NCBI GenBank assembly: GCA_019058445.1
Contig: JAHPZA010000002.1
Coordinates: 124,001-188,000 of the forward strand
Direction of reading: 5' to 3'
Source of the DNA: Promethearchaeota archaeon
GTDB taxonomy: Archaea; Asgardarchaeota; Lokiarchaeia; Sigyniarchaeales; SOKP01
Length of the DNA stretch: 64,000 nucleotides
Shown here: positions 1 to 8,427 of the stretch, one piece after another
Position numbering within the stretch: the first letter of the stretch is position 1
How the letters are laid out: the number at the start of each line of letters is the position of its first letter
Made by a program: the position numbers and the translations under genes
The notes under the pieces: generated by a model
Seen by the model: the letters and a program-made list of their open reading frames with translations, nothing else
What the model was told of the DNA's origin: nothing
Database searches by the model: none

Positions 1-76
1 TGAGATTACTGTTTTTAGTCTCAGCAAATTTAAGAGCATTACTCGCCAAGCTATAAAAATCTGGTTTGTCTTGCAT
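1..76 (-). CDS. tldE: TldE/PmbA-like protein, N-terminal fragment (cut by window edge)
   Basis: Directly downstream of the TldD gene, on the same strand, an ATG at 74-76 (reverse complement) opens a frame that stays open to the window edge. It gives about 25 residues beginning MQDKPDFYSLASNALKFAET. The ATG lies immediately before the TldD stop codon, as expected of a translationally coupled tldD-tldE pair. TldE/PmbA proteins begin with a helix of this kind and form a heterodimer with TldD. The identity rests mainly on context, because too little sequence is present for a domain call. Confidence 0.55.
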   Translation of the reverse strand, partial: MQDKPDFYSLASNALKFAETKNSNL

Positions 77-1522
77 TTAATTCAAACCTCCAACAGTAAC
101 ATCTTCGACACGAATATATGGTCCTCCGTCGCATACTCTTACTCCTTGACCTCCCTTCCCACAAGTCCCGTCACTTAGCCCTATCTCATTACCAATCGCC
201 GAGATTTTATTGAGAACCTCAAGAGTCATCCCTGATAAAGCTACATCTCTCATTAAATCAGTCTTTTCCCCATTTTTTATTAAATAAGAAATTTTACATT
301 TAAATTGAAAGTTCCCAGTACTTGGATCCGTATAACCATATTGAAAATCTTCACAGAGAATTCCATTTTTCATATCTTTTATCATCTCGTCCAATTCCCA
401 GTCTTTTGGTTCAAGAAACGTGATCCCCATACGCACTTGAGGCTTTGAAGTATTGGTTGATGCCCTCCCATGTCCATTAGGAGAGACTCCCATTCTTGAG
501 GAAGTTTCTAAATTATGTAAATAATTCCGAAGAATCCCATTTTTAATTATTTCCGTCTTTTGAGAAGGGATACCCTCATCATCCACGAAATAACTTCCAT
601 ATAATTCATAGGGTAAATTATATTTCTTTCCTTGCCCCATGGTTGGATCATCGATAATATTGACATCCACATTAGCAATTTGTGTACCAGTTTTCCCTTC
701 TAAGATACTTTCTTTATTTAAGACCGTATCCGCTTCAATCGCATGGCCAAGAGCTTCATGAATTAAGACTCCGCAAAATTTTGGGTCCATTATAACTGTA
801 AATTTCCCCCCTACGGGCGATTTTGCCTTAAGTAATTCGACTGCTTCCTTTGCAGATTTGGAACCTAATATTTTAGCTTGATCTGTTTCAATTATCTCAA
901 ATCCTCCAAGTCCTCCCACGGAATTTACTGATCTTTGAAGTATTCCGTTTTCTTGGGCATAGACTAAGCTAAATAATCTTATTAATGATAATTCTTGGTA
1001 TATAACGCTCCCAAATGAATTGATAAATAAATTGCTCCCATAGCCATCCATATAAACGGTATGGGTGTTTTTAATTTTGGGTGAGTATTTTGAAGCAATT
1101 TTTTCTTGTTGCTTTACTTGATTAATTTTTTCCTCTACGTGAATATCTTCAATATTTTTCTTACTCTCCAGTTTGAAATTTGTTATTAGCGCGTCTCTTT
1201 CCTTTATTTTAAATTTATTTTTACATAAGGATTCAGACAATCGGGCTAATTTTATTGCTTGTTTAAAACCCTCTATCACAGATGGTTTAGAAATATCCTG
1301 CAACGTATTAAATCCCCAACCTCCATTTACAAACGTTCTGATGCCACAATCTATAAGTTCGTAAGAGGAAACTTCCTTGCTTTTTTGGTCTGTAAAATCA
1401 AGGCTTGTACCAATTCCCACTCCAGATTTGATATCCCAGTATTCGATCTTGTTAGCGGCGAGTTGGTTTAATTTTTCAATTAATTGGTCATCAAATAATT
1501 TTAATTCATCAACAACTTCCAT
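77..1522 (-). CDS. tldD: TldD metalloprotease subunit
   Basis: The 481-residue product matches TldD in length and architecture. Residues 255-260 read HEALGH, the HExxxH zinc motif characteristic of the family, followed by AIEAD. The C-terminal part has the glycine-rich segments typical of TldD (GGQGVRVCDGGPYI). TldD/TldE heterodimers are peptidases that degrade or trim peptides; in bacteria they mature microcin B17 and act on the CcdA antitoxin, while the archaeal substrates are unknown. The gene is first in a left-facing pair with the tldE start, stop and start codons being adjacent. The ATG start at 1520-1522 fits the family's normal N-terminus. Confidence 0.9.
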   Translation of the reverse strand: MEVVDELKLFDDQLIEKLNQLAANKIEYWDIKSGVGIGTSLDFTDQKSKEVSSYELIDCGIRTFVNGGWGFNTLQDISKPSVIEGFKQAIKLARLSESLCKNKFKIKERDALITNFKLESKKNIEDIHVEEKINQVKQQEKIASKYSPKIKNTHTVYMDGYGSNLFINSFGSVIYQELSLIRLFSLVYAQENGILQRSVNSVGGLGGFEIIETDQAKILGSKSAKEAVELLKAKSPVGGKFTVIMDPKFCGVLIHEALGHAIEADTVLNKESILEGKTGTQIANVDVNIIDDPTMGQGKKYNLPYELYGSYFVDDEGIPSQKTEIIKNGILRNYLHNLETSSRMGVSPNGHGRASTNTSKPQVRMGITFLEPKDWELDEMIKDMKNGILCEDFQYGYTDPSTGNFQFKCKISYLIKNGEKTDLMRDVALSGMTLEVLNKISAIGNEIGLSDGTCGKGGQGVRVCDGGPYIRVEDVTVGGLN

Positions 1523-1983
1523 TTTTCCACTTTTTTCTATTGATTTTATCTAAAGAAAAAAATAATGATATCTTTAAAAGTTTTAACAAAGAATCTTACT
1601 ATGCAAACTGCAACTTTTTTTTTCTACATTCTTTACAAGGAAGGAGTCTTAACCCATTTTATATTCTTTGTAGATTTTCCAAATTTAGGGGGATAATTTA
1701 AATTAGAAAATCTTCATTTTCACTAAAAACAGATTTAGTTTTGGGATGATAAAAAGCCATAGGTGTATTATAGCTAAATTATACTGTAAAATTTCCAATT
1801 CTAAAAGCTAAGGCATTTGAATTTTGAGTTTTACTATTTTACTATTTCCATAATACCATCTATTTAATGTGATGGAGTAATTGTTTTGGTGTTCAATTAA
1901 TTTCTCTACTTTTTCAATTCTTGTTTTCTAATCTTGATTTAAGGTTTTTTAAGATTATTATAGCTGCTTGGCAATCTATTATA
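1523..1983. other. 461-base stretch with no supported gene
   Basis: This A+T-rich gap separates the tldD start from the end of the next left-facing gene. Both strands contain only short open frames, the longest about 31 codons (1601-1696, +), with no recognisable similarity. It presumably includes the tldD promoter near 1523-1600. I see no RNA gene, long inverted repeat or clear decayed gene in it. Confidence 0.5.
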
Positions 1984-2364
1984 TTATTTGGGAACTCCTC
2001 CTGCTCCTAGTTCAGAAAATTTTTTCAGGGTTGCATTTATACCATCATCAACAAGGTGATGTTGCGATTCATCTCTAATCATAGATTTTAAACGCCTTTT
2101 TAGAATTTCATTCAGTTCTTTAGCCACTTCAACAGCATTAGATCCTCTAGCTTCAATAGTAAAATCCAAACCAGGGTGATTTTTGTTCCACTCATTTATA
2201 GACAATAAAATGAATCCAGCAATTAAGTCTTTACTCAAAGGTATGTATTGTGAAGCTAATTCAGCGTAAAATTTAGTATTTTCCGTTTTTTCGATGGTTA
2301 GTTCAAGTGCAGAAATTTCTTTTTTAGCTTTATCTAACTTAGATTTTGACCAATTTATTGACAT
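1984..2364 (-). CDS. Conserved-looking hypothetical protein, 126 aa
   Basis: I do not recognise this family. The protein starts MSINWSKSKLDKAKKEISAL, has a charged helical N-terminal half, then a central amphipathic segment (LSKDLIAGFILLSINEWN), and ends in a glycine-rich tail (GAGGVPK). No signal peptide, membrane helix or cysteine motif is present. It is a left-facing single gene with an ATG start and gaps on both sides. Amino acid composition and the absence of stops over 126 codons in A+T-rich DNA support real coding. The function is unknown. Confidence 0.6.
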   Translation of the reverse strand: MSINWSKSKLDKAKKEISALELTIEKTENTKFYAELASQYIPLSKDLIAGFILLSINEWNKNHPGLDFTIEARGSNAVEVAKELNEILKRRLKSMIRDESQHHLVDDGINATLKKFSELGAGGVPK

Positions 2365-2412
2365 AACATATTAATTATAAAATTAGTATTTATATTTCTT
2401 TTGCATTAAATT

Positions 2413-2508
2413 CTATTCAACTTTCTTTATTGTTAGGAGAGATTCCATATTGATATGGTTCGAAAGATCTTCAAGTTGCTTTCTTTTTTTTTTCCAATTT
2501 AACAGTTT
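2413..2508 (-). pseudogene. Decayed 3' fragment of a zinc-ribbon (DUF1922-like) gene
   Basis: Read on the minus strand, about 31 codons end KKVE-stop and contain KKRKQLEDLSNHI. This resembles the C-terminus of the intact gene at 3765-4022, which contains KKRMHNEDLSKYI and ends LTKKF. The DNA also matches: the 15-mer TTCGAAAGATCTTCA occurs at both 2461-2475 and 3808-3822 and is followed by similar T-rich sequence. A stop codon lies just upstream of the similarity, so no full zinc ribbon is encoded here. The glycosyltransferase gene lies between the two copies. Confidence 0.5.
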
Positions 2509-2653
2509 TTATTATATATAGGAGAAATTGACTTAATTTATTAAATAAATGATTTACTCTAAAGACGTTGTAGAAAGACAGATTAACTTTTTTATGTTTT
2601 TATTCAATAAATAAGTAATGGAATATAACAAAATAATTTATTAAAATTTTAAA

Positions 2654-3778
2654 ATGAAATTAAGCATTTATGGTACAGATTTTTTAATACTTATAGGAAA
2701 AGCTTTAGAAAGAGATGGGCATTGTGTTTTTTTTAATGAGTTTTCTCCTGATATTGATTTGATAATTATACAAAGTATGAAACAAATGTATAAGGTTTAT
2801 AGACTATTAAAAAGTATTAGAAAAAATAAAATCAAAATTATTAATTTTGTATTAGACATTCCTCCCTACAGATTGGAAAAAAGAAAAGGTCCAAGATCCT
2901 TAATTAGAACTGAAAATCAATTGTTATTTGATGACCAAAGAGCCAATAATACACTATTTAAGTATTTTCATCAAACTCTTTTTCATATTGGTGCCAAATA
3001 TTTATTGTTAAGTAAAATCTTAGGTTGTTTTTATTTAAATTCAATGAAAGGTAGTGGAATTTCTAAGTTTTTCTCAAGATTTATTCTGAAAATATTTAAT
3101 AAAACTTATATTAATAGAATATCATATCAAATATTTTATCGGAATTTTTTAAAAAAATCGGATTTGATTTTATGTGTATCAAAATATACTCAATATTGCC
3201 TCAAAAAATTCTTGAAACTTGATAGCAAATTATGCTATCAATGTGTTGATTCAGACTTCTTATTAAGTTTAGAATTACCATTTGAAAGTAAATATGACGC
3301 AATAAGCATAGGGAGGTTTGTTGATCGCAAGAGGCATGAGATATTTGTCAAAGCTGCTAAAAAATTAAGATTGAAAATATTAGTGATTGGAAGTCCAGAG
3401 GAACCATGGATCAAATTAGATTGTCCTCGTCATTATTTCCATAATATACATGATGTTTGGAGAGAATTATCAAAAGCACATATCTTCGTTGATTGCTCTA
3501 TATTTGAAGGTTTTGGAATGCCTCCGATTGAAGCAGCATATTTGAATAAAATTGTAATCGCATCAGATACATTTATTCACAGAGAAATTATAGGAGATTA
3601 TGCGCTCTATTTTAAAAAGGAAGATGTTGATGATTTAGTAGATAAAATACAAGTAGTTCGAAATAGGCATTATACTATTAACAAAAGGGAACTACAAAAA
3701 ATTAAGGAAAAATACTCTATTCAAGAAGCAAAAAAAAGATTATTAAATTATATTGAATCAGAATTTAAAATTTCTTAG
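2654..3778 (+). CDS. Glycosyltransferase, GT4-type (group 1)
   Basis: The 374-residue protein has the C-terminal nucleotide-sugar-binding domain of GT-B enzymes. A strand reading SIGRFVDRKRHE is followed by the E-x7-E motif in EGFGMPPIEA, then a helix and a DLVDKI segment. The N-terminal half is divergent and lysine- and phenylalanine-rich. Such enzymes transfer sugars to lipid, protein or polysaccharide acceptors at the cytoplasmic membrane; the acceptor cannot be read from sequence. The coding DNA is even more A+T-rich than its neighbours, and the gene sits alone between an intact and a decayed zinc-ribbon gene, so it may be a transferred segment. Its 3' end overlaps the convergent gene by 14 bases. 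Confidence 0.8.
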   Translation: MKLSIYGTDFLILIGKALERDGHCVFFNEFSPDIDLIIIQSMKQMYKVYRLLKSIRKNKIKIINFVLDIPPYRLEKRKGPRSLIRTENQLLFDDQRANNTLFKYFHQTLFHIGAKYLLLSKILGCFYLNSMKGSGISKFFSRFILKIFNKTYINRISYQIFYRNFLKKSDLILCVSKYTQYCLKKFLKLDSKLCYQCVDSDFLLSLELPFESKYDAISIGRFVDRKRHEIFVKAAKKLRLKILVIGSPEEPWIKLDCPRHYFHNIHDVWRELSKAHIFVDCSIFEGFGMPPIEAAYLNKIVIASDTFIHREIIGDYALYFKKEDVDDLVDKIQVVRNRHYTINKRELQKIKEKYSIQEAKKRLLNYIESEFKIS

Positions 3779-4022
3779 TTAACTGACTAATATCACTACT
3801 AATGTATTTCGAAAGATCTTCATTATGCATTCTTTTTTTAAATTCCTTTAGAATCGAAATTGCATCTTCTATTGAGCATTGTTTAGAGAATTTTGTTGAT
3901 TTTTGAAATTGGAAAGATCTATTACATTTCACACACTTTTTTGTTTTAATAAATCTATTAGTGTAATGCCACATACCACAGTGATAGCATCTAAAGAAAT
4001 AATAATTATTCATGTTGGGCAT
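3765..4022 (-). CDS. Small zinc-ribbon protein, DUF1922-like
   Basis: The 85-residue protein carries two metal-binding pairs, CYHCG near residue 12 and CVKC near residue 31, followed by a helical tail. This layout resembles the archaeal DUF1922 zinc-ribbon family. ATG codons at 4022 and 4013 are both possible starts. The gene converges with the glycosyltransferase and overlaps its 3' end by 14 bases. A degraded copy of its 3' end lies about 1.3 kb away at 2413-2508. The cellular role is unknown; nucleic-acid or protein binding is typical of such ribbons. Confidence 0.65.
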   Translation of the reverse strand: MPNMNNYYFFRCYHCGMWHYTNRFIKTKKCVKCNRSFQFQKSTKFSKQCSIEDAISILKEFKKRMHNEDLSKYISSDISQLTKKF

Positions 4023-4156
4023 ATTAATATCTTAATGAAAGCATTTGGTTAAAAATCCATTAAGTAACCTAATTTTGTAATTTTTTATCATTATTCTTAG
4101 ATATTTTGACAGATGTGGAGCTTTTCAAAGGAAACTAGGATTTACATTTAATATCC

Positions 4157-4242
4157 CTCTATATAGATTATATAGGATATATAGAGCGCTATATTCTATG
4201 GTCTATTAGAATAAATGTAATAAAAGTAAATATTCTATATAG
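4157..4242 (+). promoter_or_regulatory. Palindrome-rich upstream region of the ABC uptake operon
   Basis: This stretch contains the 8-base palindrome CTATATAG twice (4159-4166 and 4235-4242) and an inverted repeat with arms ATATAG and CTATAT around AGCG (4179-4194). A related CTATATAG copy and a similar 28-base stretch lie upstream of the DUF47-PiT operon at 10511-10597. The sites may be operators for a common regulator. In DNA this rich in A+T such matches can also arise by chance, and one copy occurs inside a coding region near 29939. Confidence 0.3.
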
Positions 4243-4310
4243 CAAATCAGATTCATAATTGAAAATAATAGATTTTACAAAAAGAAAGGTTATAGGAGAC
4301 AGATTTTCTT

Positions 4311-4409
4311 ATGAAAGATAAGTATATATTTCTCATTGTGATTGCATTGGGAATTTTGGCAGGGGTAGCATACACCCTTATTGATAATTATATTAGATCT
4401 TTTATCTAA
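4311..4409 (+). CDS. 32-residue single-pass membrane peptide
   Basis: An ATG preceded by a GGAG element (4295-4298) opens a 32-codon frame. The product begins MKDKYIFLIVIALGILAGVA and ends DNYIRSFI: a short positively charged start, one hydrophobic helix, then a short polar tail. The layout is that of a genuine small membrane protein. It lies 28 bases before the solute-binding protein gene on the same strand and is probably first in that operon. It could be a small accessory subunit or stabiliser of the transporter, but nothing in the sequence shows the partner. Confidence 0.5.
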   Translation: MKDKYIFLIVIALGILAGVAYTLIDNYIRSFI

Positions 4410-4437
4410 AACATAACTTGATTTATACACAAAAATC

Positions 4438-5568
4438 ATGAATCGTACGCGGAAAGCTGAAAAACGTAAGAAAAGAAAAATTATTTTATTGTTTATTTTA
4501 GGTTTCGCTATCGGTAACATCTCTACAAATATTGTATCATTTTTTTTTCAGGAAAAAGTCACTCACATATATATCATATATAGTTCTGAAAAGGCAAGCT
4601 GGATGACCTATGCTTATTCAGAGTTTTTAGAAGAGTGGAATATGAAGCACCCTGATGATAAGATAATAATACATATGCATCCTTATGGTTCATCGGACTC
4701 GATGATAAGCATTTTGAACGGAGAAATAACACCGACAATATGGAGCCCTGCAAGCTCCATATGGATGCCCCTATTAAATGAAAAATGGAAAGAATATATG
4801 GATACAGATAAAGATATTGTAGATATTGATGAAGCTGTAAAAATTATTTTTTCTCCTATAGTAATTGCCACATGGGAGGATTTTAACAAAACTCATAAAA
4901 TTCATGGATTTTCCGATTTATATGAGTTAAATAAAGATGATGATGTGGAAGTTAAAATGGCCCATACTGATCCAAGATTGTCAAATTCGGGATTTATGAG
5001 CACAATAATGGCATTATCTGCTAGCTCTGGAATCGATACTAAAGATTTAGAAATGGACGATTTAACAGATTCAGAAAACCAAAAATGGTTAACTACATTT
5101 GAATCTAGCGCTGTTATGTATGGAAAATCTACAGGATTTTTGGCTAGGTACATGCAAGATGGAGGTCCAGACAAATTAAATGTAGCCTTTCTCTATGAGA
5201 ATTTAATCAAAGATATTTCAAGTGAAGCGGAGGGAGGTAAAGTTATTGCTATATATCCAGAAGAGGGTACGATGTATAGTGATCATCCCTTTTGTATTTT
5301 AGATGCAGACTGGATTTCACCAAAACAACGAGAAGTAGCAGAGGAATTCCTAGATTTTCTGGAGGAAAGTAAAACTGTCAAAGATGCTATGGATTATGGT
5401 TTTAGACCAATCGATCAATCAATAGAATTAGACAAGGATGTGTTTGATTATGATGATAATGGAATTGCATATAATTTGACTGTTCCTGAATTAAAAACGC
5501 CTGATGATGGAGATGTATTAGAAAGAATCCCAGATCTATGGTTGCTTTGTAAAGCAACAGCGTATTAA
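4438..5568 (+). CDS. Membrane-anchored solute-binding protein of an ABC importer
   Basis: The 376-residue protein starts with a very basic segment (RKAEKRKKRK), then one hydrophobic helix (about residues 17-38) with no clear cleavage site, so it is probably tethered outside the membrane. The rest resembles type-2 periplasmic binding proteins of the SBP_bac_11 kind, including a HTDPRLSNSGF segment near residue 178, similar to the ligand-site HTDP-x-S-x-SG motif of relatives. It is followed by permease and ATPase genes in the same orientation. Relatives bind oxyanions or metals. Phosphate is suggested only by the linked PhoU-like genes. Confidence 0.75.
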   Translation: MNRTRKAEKRKKRKIILLFILGFAIGNISTNIVSFFFQEKVTHIYIIYSSEKASWMTYAYSEFLEEWNMKHPDDKIIIHMHPYGSSDSMISILNGEITPTIWSPASSIWMPLLNEKWKEYMDTDKDIVDIDEAVKIIFSPIVIATWEDFNKTHKIHGFSDLYELNKDDDVEVKMAHTDPRLSNSGFMSTIMALSASSGIDTKDLEMDDLTDSENQKWLTTFESSAVMYGKSTGFLARYMQDGGPDKLNVAFLYENLIKDISSEAEGGKVIAIYPEEGTMYSDHPFCILDADWISPKQREVAEEFLDFLEESKTVKDAMDYGFRPIDQSIELDKDVFDYDDNGIAYNLTVPELKTPDDGDVLERIPDLWLLCKATAY

Positions 5569-5594
5569 TAATTAAAAATTATAAAGAGAATAAG

Positions 5595-7262
5595 ATGACA
5601 AAACAAACTGAAATTTTAAGTGAACGAGAAATAATTGATGAAATTGAATTACCTTTTAGTTTGAAATTCGATAGATTTTTTTCTAAGCCTGTATATCGTA
5701 AAAGTTTAGATGCAATAACTATATCTTTCTTTATCTTAGTTGTTATTGGCCCTATAATTTTCATTTTTTTAACAATCTTGCTGAATATTTCCACCATACA
5801 AAAGGAGGTTTTTAATGATAAATTGTTGGGAGATTTAAAATGGCAAATGATGCTTGAGTCTCTGATAATATCGTTTACAATCGCTGCAATTGCTGTGGCT
5901 GTCGATTTGGTTATAGCTTTTCCAACAGCCATTATTTTGACTCGTTATAAATTTAGAGGAAAGGAAATTATCGATGCCTTAGTGGATTTACCGATGGCAG
6001 TACCGACTGGAGCATTAGGCTTTTCCATTTTATTATTCTGGGGTCTTTTTCTCATTGAACCCGGATTCTATTTAATCCTTCTAGGACATGTAGTATTTAC
6101 TTTTCCTTATATAGTTCGTAATATGAAAATTGTTTTAGAAAAGGCAGATGTATTATATGAAGATGCTGCAAGAAGTTTAGGGGCACCAGGAGTTACTGTT
6201 TTTCGTACGATAACTCTTCCAATGATGAAAGAAGGTATTATCGCAGGAGCCATTCTTGCGTTCACGAGAAGCCTTGGCGAGACAGGAGCAACATTAATTT
6301 TATCAGGTTTAGTAGAGACATCACCTATTTTAATTGTCGGATTTCGTAGACAATTAGAGCTGCCTGCAGCTTCACTCCTTGCTGGAATCTTAATAGCAAT
6401 ATCAATTACACTTCTCTTTTCAGTTAAATTCTTTACAAGGAAGATTGGATTTCCTATTAAAAGTGTTTTACCCGAATTTGAAAGAAGATTAAGTCATAGA
6501 TATTTGCGGTATATAAGAGACGGATTGGTAGCAACGATTATTATTGTGATGATATTAGTTCCTTCATTTTACGTGATTTCTCAAGTATTTGATGTGACAA
6601 TAATTGATGAGGTATTTTTTGGCCCAGATTACAAATGGGCCTATTTATATGTAGCTTTAATGAATTCAATACAAATTGCTGCTCTAGCTGTTATTATTAA
6701 TCTGATTTTCGGTATACCTTTTGCTTTTATAATTGTCAAGAGAAATTGGGGAAAAGCCATAACTTTTTTAGATACAATCTTAGATATACCAATTGCAATA
6801 CCATCTGCTGCCCTTGGTTTTGCTGTATTTATGTTTTGGGGACCTGCCGGAATAGGCTTATTTCAACCAGGATTTTATATGATTCTATTTGTTCATGTTA
6901 CATTCACTTTTCCATATATGGTTCGACCTATTATTGGAGTTTTAGAATCTACTAATGTAGGGGTTGAAGAAGCTGCTCGAACTTTGGGAGCATCGAATAT
7001 GACTGTATTTAGGCGAATTACACTTCCAAGTATTAAGCAGGGAATTATTGCGGGGTGTATTATGGTTTTTACCCGCTCACTTGGAGAAACAGGGGCAACA
7101 ATCGTTGTTATGGGCGGGATACGAACAGTTCCAGTTTTAATAGTTGATTGGGTTGAGGCAAATGCTTTTCCTAGTGCTATATTCGCAAGTACTATCGTTA
7201 TTATTTTTAGTGCTTTCTTAATTTTTGCTTTAAGAACAGTTCGAAAAAAAGGAGGTGAATAA
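5595..7262 (+). CDS. ABC importer permease, two permease domains fused
   Basis: The 555-residue protein contains two tandem copies of the BPD_transp_1 fold, each with about six membrane helices. Each copy has the EAA coupling loop that contacts an ATPase: EDAARSLGAPG near residue 189 and EEAARTLGASN near residue 458, both followed by ITLP and by RSLGETGAT. Fusion means one gene supplies the whole membrane channel, and the two non-identical EAA loops can meet two different ATPases. It sits 26 bases after the binding-protein gene, and its 3' end carries the ribosome-binding site for the first ATPase gene. Confidence 0.9.
   Translation: MTKQTEILSEREIIDEIELPFSLKFDRFFSKPVYRKSLDAITISFFILVVIGPIIFIFLTILLNISTIQKEVFNDKLLGDLKWQMMLESLIISFTIAAIAVAVDLVIAFPTAIILTRYKFRGKEIIDALVDLPMAVPTGALGFSILLFWGLFLIEPGFYLILLGHVVFTFPYIVRNMKIVLEKADVLYEDAARSLGAPGVTVFRTITLPMMKEGIIAGAILAFTRSLGETGATLILSGLVETSPILIVGFRRQLELPAASLLAGILIAISITLLFSVKFFTRKIGFPIKSVLPEFERRLSHRYLRYIRDGLVATIIIVMILVPSFYVISQVFDVTIIDEVFFGPDYKWAYLYVALMNSIQIAALAVIINLIFGIPFAFIIVKRNWGKAITFLDTILDIPIAIPSAALGFAVFMFWGPAGIGLFQPGFYMILFVHVTFTFPYMVRPIIGVLESTNVGVEEAARTLGASNMTVFRRITLPSIKQGIIAGCIMVFTRSLGETGATIVVMGGIRTVPVLIVDWVEANAFPSAIFASTIVIIFSAFLIFALRTVRKKGGE
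7251..7257 (+). promoter_or_regulatory. Strong ribosome-binding site deciding a CTG start
   Basis: The sequence GGAGGTG lies seven bases before CTG at 7265-7267 and 25 bases before the first in-frame ATG at 7283. In-frame codons between a stop at 7256-7258 and the CTG offer no ATG, GTG or TTG. The element therefore supports initiation at CTG. Confidence 0.55.
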
Positions 7263-7264
7263 AG

Positions 7265-8410
7265 CTGCCAAGTATAGAACTCATGAATGTAACTAAAACA
7301 TTTGATGATGGGAAAGTTCTTGCTGTTGACAATATTTCTTTAATAATAAATGATGGAGATTATATATTTCTGCTTGGACCAAGTGGTTGCGGTAAAACTA
7401 CCACATTACGAATGATTGCAGGCCTAGAACAGCCAACAGAGGGAAAAGTGTTGATTGACGGTAAAGATGTTGAGGGAGTTCCGCCTGAAGACAGAGATAT
7501 GGGATTTATATTCCAGCATTTTGAAATATTCGATCAAATGACTGTTTGGGAAAATGTTACCTTTGGACTGGAAATGCGGGGATATGAGGAGGATTACATC
7601 ATTAAAGAAGCCAAAAAAGCATTAAAAACAGTTGAGTTATTAGAGTATGCTGATGAGTACCCTTCGATTTTTGGTAATCCAGGATTGCAAAAATTAGGAA
7701 TAGCAAGGGCCATAGCAACTGGGGCTAAAATTCTTATTATGGACGAACCACTAGGGTCTTTAGATCCCAAAGTTTCAAAAGTGTTTCGTCATGAATTAAG
7801 GAACCTCATTAAGGACTTAGGTCTTACTGCTATACATGTTACGCACAATCAAGAAGAAGCAATGGCAATTGCAGATAAAATTATTGTTATGAGGGCAGGA
7901 AGGATTCTTCAAATGGGCACACCATATGAATTATATGAAAATCCAAAAAGCATATTTGTTGCCAATTTTTTAGGAGAAACAAATTTTTTTCAGGGTTTTG
8001 TTCTAAAATTGCTCGGAGATGGAATAATAAAAATTTGGACTCGTTTAGGAGGTCCCAAATTATTTTGCAATGATTATGGTAATGGATTTAACTTAGATGA
8101 TAATATCGTTATAGCATTTCGGTATGAGGATATTTACCTATTTCCTTTAAATTATAATTTTGAAAAGAGCCGCTATGATTGGTCTAAAATGGAATTTTTT
8201 AAAGCCGTCTTAAAATCCAAGAGATTTATAGGGAGTACTAAAAGGTTTTATTTAGCTTTAGACAATGATGATAAATTCTTATCAACAAAACCGGGAACTT
8301 TTGTTGAAAACTACAAACCCGGAGAAGAATTAATCGTGGGTATCCACCAAGACGACATTCATGTATTTAAAGCCCCTGATGACCTTATGTATGAATTATC
8401 TTTAATGTAA
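7265..8410 (+). CDS. ABC importer ATPase 1, with degenerate signature motif
   Basis: Starting at CTG 7265 gives LPSIELMNVTKTF, which supplies the first strand of the ABC fold; the ATG at 7283 would remove it. Counting from CTG, Walker A is GPSGCGKTT at 38-46, the Q-loop glutamine is near 84, Walker B is ILIMDE at 156-161 and the switch histidine is near 194. The usual LSGGQ is replaced by GNPGLQ near 137-142. The C-terminal 140 residues form a regulatory or TOBE-like extension. Together with the next gene it probably forms an asymmetric heterodimer in which this subunit supplies the competent Walker and His residues. Confidence 0.85.
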   Translation: MPSIELMNVTKTFDDGKVLAVDNISLIINDGDYIFLLGPSGCGKTTTLRMIAGLEQPTEGKVLIDGKDVEGVPPEDRDMGFIFQHFEIFDQMTVWENVTFGLEMRGYEEDYIIKEAKKALKTVELLEYADEYPSIFGNPGLQKLGIARAIATGAKILIMDEPLGSLDPKVSKVFRHELRNLIKDLGLTAIHVTHNQEEAMAIADKIIVMRAGRILQMGTPYELYENPKSIFVANFLGETNFFQGFVLKLLGDGIIKIWTRLGGPKLFCNDYGNGFNLDDNIVIAFRYEDIYLFPLNYNFEKSRYDWSKMEFFKAVLKSKRFIGSTKRFYLALDNDDKFLSTKPGTFVENYKPGEELIVGIHQDDIHVFKAPDDLMYELSLM

Positions 8411-8427
8411 AAGGAGGTAATATTTTT

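Noticed and set aside
1601..1696. A 31-codon plus-strand frame starting MQTATFFFYILY in the gap after tldD
   Set aside because: It contains a T9 run, has no ribosome-binding site and no recognisable similarity; frames of this length arise by chance in such A+T-rich sequence.
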